From Phoronis australis (Eukaryota; Phoronida; Phoronidae), in NCBI GenBank assembly GCA_002633005.1, contig NMRA01000172.1, positions 207,866 to 271,865 of the forward strand: a DNA stretch of 64,000 nucleotides, read 5' to 3'. Within the stretch, counting starts at the first letter, position 1; every line of letters starts with the position of its first letter. The position numbers and the translations under genes were made by a program. Positions 24,131 to 33,845 of this stretch are shown here, one piece after another. The notes under the pieces are model-generated. The model was not told the origin of the DNA and searched no databases. It saw nothing but the letters and a program-made list of their open reading frames with translations.

Positions 24131-24732
24131 GACACCATTAAACTTATAATTAAGACAGTTATTTTATTAAATGTTCAAATCTTAAAAAAACTATGACTGT
24201 GTCATTTTTGTTTTGACCTGCAGTGGCGCCACTTTGCCTGCTGTACTGACAAACTTCCTTAAATTTTCAACCACATATTCCTAATATCAAAATTTTCTAG
24301 ACCCAGAAAAAGAAAACACCTATAGGCAATACTGAGAAGTTATGAAAACTGGTTCAGACACCAAATTTTGGAGCTGGCCTTACACTGCTTGGTATGGCTT
24401 GACAGGTGTGTCGTATGATGATAAAGGAGAGGGTCCGCTGCAGTGATTTTTTCAACAGAACACGTCATTACAGCAATTTTTTCATTGTGTTTTATTCAGC
24501 AATTCTGGTTCCCTATTAGATGGGATTTCTCCAATTATGTCTGGGCATCCTTTATACTGTTGAAGGTACAGAGTAACACTTTTTAAACACAGCTGCAGGG
24601 TTATGCAAGTTGCTGTTAAAATTATCCTCGAAAAAGAATTGCTCACCTTAAATCCATCACATTCAACTTGCATTTAATATCCTGTTGTCATCATTGTCGA
24701 AAATGTTGTAATTTTCACATGAACAATTAAAA

Positions 24733-24738
24733 TTTATT
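24733..24738 (-). terminator. Oxidase copy A polyadenylation signal
   Basis: TTTATT on + reads AATAAA on the coding strand, 71 bp beyond the SKL stop codon. A further one lies at 24491-24496. Both positions are changed in copy B. Confidence 0.5.
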
Positions 24739-24808
24739 ATCTGATAAATTGCATGGACAAAAATACATAGGTGGCAGGGCGTGCTTGGGTCAAGTAGCAG
24801 GCAGGCAA

Positions 24809-24916
24809 TTACAGTTTCGATTTATTGAGTGCTTCTCCAACTAGCTTGGCTGCTTCACAAGCCGTACCCCAGCCCAGAGTAATCCCGTTTGCACCGTGGC
24901 CATAATTATGCACCAT
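24809..24916 (-). CDS. Oxidase A exon 7 with SKL terminus
   Basis: VHNYGHGANGITLGWGTA, the C-terminal FAD-site loop, ending NKSKL and TAA. Confidence 0.93.
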   Translation of the reverse strand: MVHNYGHGANGITLGWGTACEAAKLVGEALNKSKL

Positions 24917-27900
24917 CTGGAAATGTAATTTTCAACCACACCTTAAGATTTTCTTAGTTTTTTGAAGTTAAAACCAATTGCTTCTATTGCTAGAACACAG
25001 CTTTGAAAACGCCACAGAAAAATGGACTCTAGCAAAATCCCTGTCTAAAAACGTATTTTTAGACGAAAAAAAAGTCAACACAAATATTCCAAAACTAAAA
25101 ACGAGATTTAGCTATACCGTTTTTTATAAAGAACTTCAATTGCTCACCTCCAGCTTTTTATTACCGAACATAACACTTTCACGCTCCAGCCTGACGGCTG
25201 TTCTGACGGGACGTAGACCAACCCACTCGAGTTCAGTCTTGGCATACTGTAAAATAGGTGTGTCTGGTGAGTTGGTGAGGCATATGGGTGCAGGAAGCTT
25301 CCATTAACAACATGATACCTGCAGCACTAAACGAGAAGAAACGAGTGACGAGATGAGCCCTATACCAAAAAAGGACTCAGTTCTATAGCATCATGACGTG
25401 AGTGAAAGCATTCATTATAATCAGTGGCAGATCTACGTTTTCAGTGAGGGGGGGAGGGTTGGGACTCGCATGAATCCGAGGCGCGTAGACCCGAGTCGGG
25501 GAGGAGGGGGTTATGATTTGTTTTGTTTTGTTTTTTGTAGCTGATTTCGTTTTCCTGGCGACGTTTTTTTTAATTTCCATTTTTCATGTTGTTTAAGCCC
25601 CATGAACCTCCCCCGTAGATACGCCTCTGTTATAATAGATATCACCGCAAGAATCTTATGTGGTCTATTCATACATCCACTAAATCCAATGTTTGTCCTG
25701 TGTTCTCGCTATGACGCAATATCTCGCGGAAAGACCTCTTCATGGTTCATTGGACATGCCTTCGTTTTTAAAATATTTAAATCGTGTTTTCTTCCCAGAG
25801 GGACAGATCCGAGGCAAAAACAAAGGAGGGCCACCAATCCAATCACTTTCCAACCAAAAAGCCAAGGTTTATTATTTGCCTAGTGACAAAAAGTCGAGTT
25901 GAATTCATTTTGTCTTCGTTGTGTGACGATAAGTATGCAGAAAACCTTACAGTTTGGTAAATAATTCAATATTTGGCAGAAAGCCTCCTTTACAACTGGC
26001 ACCCCCCCCCCCGACATTATTGTCCACCAAGGTGCTGGCGTTGCTTACCTGCAGCGAGGGCACTAATTTACCAACTTCCCTTAGAATTCTTTCTCTGTCA
26101 AGCGGGTCAACCTGTGTGTTGTAATTATCAAGCTGCGTTGTCCCTCCAACGACAACGTTGTCACGACTGAAAAAGATGCGAGATGTCCAGGACTGAGATG
26201 TGAACAGGTCAGGGACTATCAGTTCCATCGCAATACCTCGATGGTCTTAGAACGATCCCTTCTTGTAACAGCAGTGTACCTCTGGGGAAATTAAAACGGA
26301 TAAATCATCAGAGATTCTGCACTTTCAAACTGTAGGATTACTAACGGAGCGCGAACGTAAGATCAAAGTGCTGCCCGATATTTATCACTTTGCACCCTAA
26401 AGCACCATAAAAACTCATAAAAACGCATAGGAATCCATTAGCTCGAGGGTGATTGTGACTCTAAGTAAAAGCGTCATGCTTTTTAAAATTAAATTCCATT
26501 ACCTTCTTCAGTTTTCAGGTTGATAAAGGTAATTTCAACCTAGGTGAGAACCAGGTGAAAAATATTTGAATCTGGGTGAAAAACACTTACCCAGGAAACA
26601 AATAGTATCCTCTGGACCGGTCATATAGGAAGTGTTTGATCCACGGGGCTTTCACCTTCAAAAATCAATACTAAAATGTCAGTCTAGTCGACATACTTCA
26701 ATAAAGACTACACGCAATAAAGGCTTCTGTAGTTGCACTACCTCAGTTATGTACGATCATCTCGAAATTCAAAGAGTTACTTAAAAATGTAAACCAAGTT
26801 GCCAAGTAGTAAAAACCAGAAAGATATACTTTGTTTTACGAGAAGCATCAATCAACAGTCAATATATTGTGGCGTAGCTTAGGATATTTTCTTCTGGAGC
26901 GGATGGTAAAGAATACGTCAGGTCACCAATTTCGCGCCGCTCTCCGCCACCAACATGTCATATACCAAGTATCGACAAAACATGCAATTTAAGATGCATT
27001 TCACATGCCAACCTCCTTTAGTCTACCCCTGATTTTATCACGGTGTTGAGCAACCGTACAAGTAAACATGCAATTTACATATTAAGAGTCATTTGGAAAG
27101 CGAACTTATCGGGAACGATAGTAAATTTTAGTTAAATACATCATCTGACTGAATGAGCGAATGCTGCTGAACCGTTTACGACAAAAGAGACCTACCCTCA
27201 AGACTTGCCCTCTCATGGGTCGCAATTTTTGGTCATTCAGCAATTGTTGGTTGCCGAGTCCAGCGCAGTTGACGACGATGTCATATGTACTGGCCAACTG
27301 GGGGATAAGAAAACCAGAACCATGAATGGGTAAAATTAAAAAACGTCATGAAGGATTGCCTCACTCTGAACACCCAAGCACTAGAAACCTAAGTGACATA
27401 CCATCAGTATCAAGTTGAATGTCAAAAAATAATTATTACAAACTTAACTCATTCCGTACAAATAAAAATTACTTCACTGAAATCTTGTATTTTCCTCCGG
27501 ATGACCTGTCCTCCCAACATTTTCACTCTGAAACAACGTTTAAAATGCACAAAACGCGGACGACCTTTCATGTTCAACATTGAAAATCCATCACCTTGCT
27601 ATTCAAACTGACAATAAATGGTTTACACCAAGATATTTTGTCCATCTTATCAATTGAAATCAACACTACACATCAAAAACTCAGCATTTATTGGTGACAA
27701 TTTTCAGGAGATGGACCCTTTACAAGTTAAATTAATTCTCAGCTTGATTTCAGAAAAATGGAAAAACGCATGGTAACTGAGTGCAGAGTTTGTATGAACT
27801 GAGTACGAACCACGCTAAGGACGGTGTTACATTCAGGGCATGTTTTTTACCAAAATTGCAAAATTGCGCGTTTGCGCCATCTTCGCTTCATCAAGATGTT

Positions 27901-30900
27901 TCATGTGCCGCCACACTAACGACAAATTGACCATTAGTATTGTGCGAGCAAATTTGGATGTTCCCCGGAATTCGCTTTCATTACTGTTTGCATGGCCGTT
28001 GCTTTGATTTAGGTGTTACTCGTCGTCACTTCCTTCCGCCCGTCTTCCTGTGAAATTATTCGTCGTGAATTTGGGTGTATGACGCGCGTTTTGTAATTCG
28101 TTTAGACTTTTTAGTGCGTCCTACATAAGAACGAAATTGATATGACAGGTACGGTAGTTTAGGTGTACCGTGAACCGAGACTTATCACAGAACTGTATAG
28201 AACTGCCATGCCTAGAGTCGCATGCTATAAGTCTACACATCGGCATAGTGACAATATGAAGACGTTCGACGTTGATTTAAGGTGTGGTCACATTATAACG
28301 AGTTCAACAAACGAACTTCAATGAATTTGAAAATTCTTCACACGCGCCACCGCGCCCCGACGGAAGAATTGAAATTGATAGAAGAAATTAACGAACAGTA
28401 TCGAAAACAACAGTCAAACGAACTTCTATGTCTTCCACACATCGTCAAAAGTTCCGCGTATGCTCACGTACTCGGAGCTAATTCGTTACAGGTGTGATGG
28501 CGATTTTTTAGTGCACCATAAGCCAGGGTAGAGTTCAGTAACGTTAGGATCTACCTTAGGACCTCGCTGAAATCTAGCCAAAATCACGCGTTGTTATTTG
28601 CAATATCTCACATATTGTCGCGAAGTCTTGCCTTTTAGTAAGTTCCTAGCGTTATTGAACTCGACCCTGGTCACACATTGTCTCCGACTCATTGGATCAC
28701 TTACTGTTTCTTCAGCCAAGGTAAGTAATATTTGCATTCAACCATCACAGTCGTGTAGAAAAATCCACACCTGTAATAGTAAACGAATAGCAACATAACA
28801 CCTGAGACAACTTTTGCCTATGAAAATCTTGCAGTTGTACGCATGCAGTGGAAAGTATTCTACAACAATAACTCACTATTTATGTATTAAAACGGCATTG
28901 AACCGGTGTTTCTGTCAAAAATCATTTTTGGCCACTTTGTTATGAAATTGATCTTATCTTGTTCCTTACTCGAAGTGATATATGGGCTCCAGAATTGACA
29001 GTGCATTATTTATTCAGACCAAATAGGGAAAATGTCATTTTTTCCAATTCCAGGTTGCATTTTTGTTGTTTTTAAGTCTTGGCATTGGAATATCAGCAAA
29101 ATACAAAGAAAAATTGCATTTATGTTTCTTTTCAACAAACCAATTAACCTTTCGTTACCTGCTGATGAATATTTCCATATTCGTCTCGACTGATGCCTGT
29201 GCGCGGATTACCGCTCATCTCCCAGATTTTTACTTGTAACCATTCATGATTTCCATCTCTTTGACAATAAAACAATTCGAGACCAATTTCACCAAAGTAA
29301 ATGGCCAAACCAAACAATTTGGTCGAATAACAAGAGTTAAATGTGGACAATACCTTGTGTTATTTTTTCCACTGAGATCGTGTAAAGTGTGCTTCTAAAT
29401 ATTATAGTTCTCGACTGCAATAACAGAAGATGAGTCAGAGAGCCATCGACCTAATCTCACCTGATTTACGAAACTTACTTGCATTCACTTGAATACTTAG
29501 CAAGCTCTTCCGGACCCAGCTTTCGAAAATTGCGGATGTACGGCGTCAGTTCGATGTCCTGCAAATACATCTCAACGTAAGGTATTGCAAAACTGCTATC
29601 TCGGAAAAATAAAAATTACTGTATGTGTCAAAGGTAATTCATGAAGACTTCTATTAAGTTTATAAAATTGGGTGATCTTAAAAGATGAATGGATGCCTTC
29701 GTTACCAATGGTTGTTGGCAAAGGATCACATTTCTTCAAAAATTCTCAAACATGAAACGTCAACCAACCAAACCATACGATTTACAAGTTTTTAGTGATC
29801 GGAGAAACACATTTTCAGCACATAAAACAAAATTCCGAACAGTGGTAGTCGGTGGTCGCCTTATGAGCGACACTTCGAGAAGAATGTAATTTCTACAGGC
29901 AAGAATAATCCTTCTAGAATTTACATAACCCCTAGTTAAAGCAGGCATAAACCTGCGTTGAGTCAAAGAAACAAATTCTAATTTAGACGACTTATCGCCA
30001 TAAAATTGGTTTCATCTTGTTTCTTAGATGAGAATTAACTTTTGGTTTTCAAAGAACTGCCATTTCCTTGAGGTTATTCTCAGTAAATAACGCCATGACA
30101 GGTCACTTAGTGGAGCTTGATTTCAGGCATTTGCCAGTTCTTTCCAATCTTAGTTGATACCAATTCCACTGTAAGCGATCTAAATGAAAACCTTGATGGA
30201 AAGCGGGGTTATAACCGCTGTAACGTTTTACCGATTGATCGCTGGGCAACAAGATGTATCCAGACGTAAGAATTATCCCCGATACACAGCTTTCTGGTCC
30301 ATCAGCTATTGGCAGATATCTTCTTAACGAATCATTAAACCATTGTCTAAAACACAGTAATTTGCTTTAAAGACCATTACAACCTGGATTGTACACTACA
30401 GCAATGTATCGATGTGGCTCGGTTACAATGAAAACTTACGCCTATGGCTTGACTTGTGCAGCCCCCCCCAACCCCGAAGTTCCACGTACTATACTGTATC
30501 TGACAGTCTTCACAAACGATGTAAATAGCATCCAATTGTTTTTAGAACAAACTTTCCCAGCACTTACATTTGAAATTATTGGTCAGATTGCATTAAAAAT
30601 AACTCATCTTTGTGGGGGTACCTTTGCACATCCAAATTCCACACAAAACACTTCGACAACCGAGCGTAAAGGCCCTACCATAGGAAACAGGTAGAGCACC
30701 CCTCCCGTCGCTACTTTACTGGAGGTGGAGGTGTTCTTATTCCACGTACACACGTGAAACTCCACCAGGTGATGTGTCAACAGGTTTACCTGACCCTCTC
30801 GATTTTATTCTCGCTGGATTTTCCTACTTCTATGAAGGGCGGTACAATTCCAGCAGCACCCCAGCTTGTAGTCTCATTTTCAAACTTGTCAGCAATGACT

Positions 30901-30992
30901 GTAACTTCTACTGAAGGGAAGGATTGTAGTATTCGGAGAGCAGAAGACAAACCGGGCGCGCCTGCCCCAACTACTGCGATCTTGACGGGCAT
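24809..30992 (-). CDS. D-aspartate oxidase / D-amino-acid oxidase family flavoenzyme, copy A
   Basis: FAD-dependent oxidase of D-amino acids, producing a 2-oxo acid, ammonia and H2O2, expected in peroxisomes. Coding exons on minus: 30992-30790, 30346-30232, 29558-29479, 27297-27192, 26245-26049, 25246-25148, 24916-24809. The N-terminus has the FAD-binding VVGAGAPG (GxGxxG). Later come YDIVVNCAGLGN with PMRGQVLRV, then VVVGGTTQ, GLRPVRTAVRLERE (the first Arg corresponds to the substrate-binding Arg of the family) and YGHGANGI. The protein ends in SKL, a canonical PTS1. Exon 3 ends in phase 2 and exon 4 starts in phase 0, so one exon of about 35-40 residues between them was not located. The exon 4/5 junction is inferred from phase (AGGGTAG/GTCTC to TCTAAG/ACC) and is the weakest. 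TTTGCAG just before the ATG suggests an upstream untranslated exon. Oxidase subtype is not settled. Confidence 0.88.
25148..25246 (-). CDS. Oxidase A exon 6
   Basis: WVGLRPVRTAVRLERE, substrate-Arg motif. Copy B and the family usually have PVRP where A has PVRT. Confidence 0.9.
25422..25629. mobile_element. CAGTGGCAGAT-type MITE with 7-bp TSD
   Basis: CAGTGGCAGATCTACG and CGTAGATACGCCTCTG end the element; TTATAAT flanks both sides (25415-25421 and 25630-25636). The same insertion is present in copy B, so it predates the duplication. Confidence 0.8.
26049..26245 (-). CDS. Oxidase A exon 5
   Basis: SWTSRIFFSRDNVVVGGTTQ and the DPLDRERILREVGKLVPSLQ helix. Donor CAG/GTAAGC. The 5' boundary is inferred, because an in-frame stop (TAA) just upstream excludes the stronger-looking acceptor CCCCAG. 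Confidence 0.78.
27192..27297 (-). CDS. Oxidase A exon 4
   Basis: LASTYDIVVNCAGLGNQQLL and RPMRGQVLRV, the second FAD-contacting block. The acceptor CCCCCAG is strong; the exact donor is uncertain by 4 bases (27192 or 27196). Confidence 0.85.
29479..29558 (-). CDS. Oxidase A exon 3
   Basis: DIELTPYIRNFRKLGPEELA matches the family's FRKM..EEL segment. Donor GTAAGT, phase 2. Confidence 0.82.
30232..30346 (-). CDS. Oxidase A exon 2
   Basis: QWFNDSLRRYLPIADGPES... then GIILTSGY. Donor TCG/GTAAAA, phase 0, shared with copy B. Confidence 0.82.
30790..30992 (-). CDS. Oxidase A exon 1
   Basis: MPVKIAVVGAGAPGLSSAL..., the Rossmann FAD motif and TTSWGAAGI. Donor GTCAG/GTAAAC, phase 2. An in-frame ATG further 5' (31025) lies on the far side of a probable 5'UTR acceptor at 31002-31004. 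Confidence 0.88.
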
Positions 30993-31335
30993 TCTGTTGA
31001 ACTGCAAATGAATGGGAATATACAAATCTTAAACTTGTTTTCCTACGTTTTGAAAGGCTAATAAAGTTTACAAATTGACCGAGGAATTCCATTTTAGACC
31101 TTCATTAGCCCACATCGACACATGGAGCACACGTGGCGGATACGTGGGAGGTTTGTCTATGAAAAAGTTTCTAAGACGATTCAGCAAAACATCGATTGGG
31201 CCTAGGGTCTAACCTTTTAATCGAAATTGTATTTTAAACATTTCCCATTCTTCTTAAAGTACGAACTCAAAATAAGTGTCCATTATCTCGTGTAACATGA
31301 CTTTCGTGACCGATTACGTAATCCCATTTTGCGCT

Positions 31336-31984
31336 AATGACGACAGCATTGAAGCTATGAATTCGAGCCTCGAAATTTCGAGTCGTGTTCAAGTTTGCAT
31401 CTCGACTGAGGGGACAAAGGGATCATCAAGTGCCAATTTGGACTGTACGCTCGTTTGCTTATAATAGATAATGGCCAAAAATCGAATCCCGGACTTCGAG
31501 TAAACTGATAAGACTCGGTCCCTGTTAACACGAAAACTTCAAGTGTGGGTGATTTCATAAATCTTCCTGTGTACGCCGTGCAAATCTAAAATTAAAACAA
31601 GAGACGTGGGTCTAGATAAGGACCCGGGGTCTAATCTAAAAATTGAACTCGAAATTATTTTTTTTTCATTCTGGCTGTGCGAACTCACGATAAGTGTTAT
31701 TCGAGTACATTATGATGTCCTGTCTAGTGTAGAACTTTATTCCGAGCATACGAACGGAACGTAATGAAGACTGTTAATAACGACAGGTGTCGTGTATTTA
31801 ATCAATTTTGTATATGATACATATACATACCCATATATGTGCACGATTACATACATATGCATATATCATTTATTGCACGTCTGTTAGAATAACCTAACGA
31901 GAGGAGAGTTAACATTGACAAACTCTGATAGAAGATTTTGTCTAAGATCTCCAAGAACAGAGCACCCACACACGACATGATATT
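31336..31984. other. Intergenic with a dispersed ~100-bp repeat
   Basis: A GGTCTAATC...CGAACTCACGATAAGTGT segment at about 31610-31700 resembles 55350-55450 and, more distantly, 31200-31290 and 51640-51720. No gene seen. Confidence 0.5.
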
Positions 31985-33845
31985 TAATAACTAGGCCTCC
32001 GGCCATTGTTATTATCAAAACATCAAATACAATACATGTAAGTGTCAAACACTATCAGTAATATGATATTTCTTCTCTTGAATGCGAAATGAACATATTT
32101 ACATGCTCTCCATAAAAGATCTTTTTCCTTCATAGTGATGAGTCTGATGAATTTTGTAACACTGGGATTGTTGTAGCTCCTTGCAGGCAAATACAGAATC
32201 CTAAGATCATCGTAGAATGGACATTCGGTAACAAAATGATATTCTGACTCGACATATGTACTAACACAGAGAGCGCATAATCTTTCTGGTCTGCTAAGTT
32301 TCAAGTGTCTACCCCTTTCAATCATAAATGCATGCGCTGAACATTTTAATCTTACCATATCAGATCTAACATTTACATGAATCACATCTAAATAATTTTC
32401 AAAACGTATGTTTAACTTAAAAGTTCTGTAAGTTTCCAGCTTAATCGAATTGTTCGAAATTTCTTGCCATTTTTTATCAACAGCTTTGCGTCTCTTTTTA
32501 AATATTGATATGAAGCTTGTCTCGAAACATACACCCTTAGTATACCATGCTTTCCCAAAACCAAACTGAAATACCAATTCCCTAACCTCATTAACCCAGC
32601 AAAGTTTATCAATATTTTCCGTCATATTGTACTGCCATTCATAGCAATGACACGTAATTTTTGATGCTTAGATTTTTAATTGTTTTAACAAATATTTCAC
32701 AATTCTAGCTAGCCAGCATGCAATCAAGGGGGTAACGACCCATCTCATCTCTAACAGCCCATTTAATTTACAAAATTTTGTATGGACTATTTTAATACAT
32801 TCGCACTCTCTAAAACCCCAGATCTCACAGCCATAATGACGTATTGACAGTAGCTTACGGTGGAATAGTTTCAAACTAAGTTTAAAGGGGAGTGCATTAA
32901 AACCATTGCCATTTTTCCTCATTAAATTCACTGCCTTAGCAGCCCGTAAAATTTTCTGTGCGCAAGACCACGATCCTTTCGTAGTAAATATTAATCCTAA
33001 ATATTTATATGCATTTACAATATTAACACTATTCTCATCATATGCCCATTTTCATACCATCTTAACATTCCATCCTTCCTAAAAAAGCAATTATCTTAGT
33101 CTTCGACTTGTTAACAATCAATTTCCATTTCTGGCAAAACTCATATAAAATATTCAATTTTTTTCTGCACTCATTTAATGCTATAGGAAAATAAAACCAA
33201 ATCATCAGCAAACAGCAGATGCAATAATTCAGATGATCCCATGGAAATTACTTCACCCCCACCGGATTTTAATTCCTGCTCTAAATCATTTATAAATAAA
33301 ATAAACAAACACGGTGATAGCTGAAACCCATGTTTTAGACCACTCTGACAACCAAAGAACTCCGTATAGCTCCCATTATTCAATCTCATGCACGTTTTTA
33401 CTTCCGCGTACATTGCCGTGATTATCCTATACTTCTTACCTTCTATGTGATTGTTCTTTAACTTAAAATAATGCACTATAAATACTGTCGAAAGCGGTTT
33501 AAAATTAACGTAAGCACAATAGAATCTACCGTACTGTACCCTTTCCTAAAAGTATTTGAGACATACTAATTACCTTTCCTTTTTCCAACCATTTTTGAAG
33601 TCGTTGGCATAATATTTTTTCCAATATTTTGGCAGTGACTTGCATGAGGGAAATTCCTCTGAAAATTTCAGGAATTTTTGCACCGCTTTTAAATATCAGA
33701 ACTATAATGGATTTTGTCCATTCTTTTAGAAACAGCCCATTTGTAAAAAAGTAGTTATATAGATGGAACAGCGAATCTACCAAATTTTCACCAGTATACT
33801 GGTAGAACTCAATGCTAATTTTATCACATCGTGGCTAAGTTCCGT
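31985..33845 (-). mobile_element. LINE X, decayed reverse transcriptase and C-terminal Cys/His tail
   Basis: Minus-strand pieces in order: LKEWTKSIIVLIFKSG and FRGISLMQVTAKILEKIL (33526-33783, RT fingers), QSGLKHGFQLSPCLFILFIN with LFADDLVLFSYS (33171-33476, palm with catalytic FADD), 32668-32931 (SIRHYGCEIWGF, thumb), and a 200-residue frame (32023-32625) ending in RPERLCALC...ESEYHFVTECPFY, a CCHC-like tail typical of animal LINEs. Frames change between pieces, so it is inactive. Its 5' part is missing at the junction with LINE Y. Confidence 0.85.

Larger units (their letters stand above)
23955..31335. repeat. Duplicated block, copy A (PEPCK 3'UTR end plus oxidase gene)
   Basis: From about 250 bp after the PEPCK stop to about 340 bp beyond the oxidase start, this block aligns in the same order and orientation with 43940-51774. 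Exons differ by several percent (exon 6 about 12 percent by eye) and introns carry many small indels. Confidence 0.9.

Noticed and set aside
26246-26300. Stronger-looking acceptor CCCCAG upstream of oxidase exon 5
   Set aside because: Using it puts a TAA in frame before the conserved part of the exon in both copies.
27820-27900. Minus-strand MKHLDEAKMAQTRNFAIL-like mini exon conserved in both copies
   Set aside because: Short, no match to the oxidase family, and phase does not help to join exons 3 and 4.
28282-28497. 71-codon frame on + inside the oxidase intron, present in both copies
   Set aside because: Copy B has a one-base insertion in the same stretch (CACGCGCC against CACGGCGCC) that breaks the frame, so it is not under coding constraint.
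29144-29350. Minus-strand frame with a possible donor (CAG/GTAACG), considered as the missing oxidase exon
   Set aside because: Its sequence does not resemble the family, and in copy B the corresponding frame is disrupted except for the last dozen codons.
32023-32625. 200-residue minus-strand frame as a host gene
   Set aside because: Its CxxC...EYHF...CPFY tail and position after RT pieces mark it as a LINE C-terminus.
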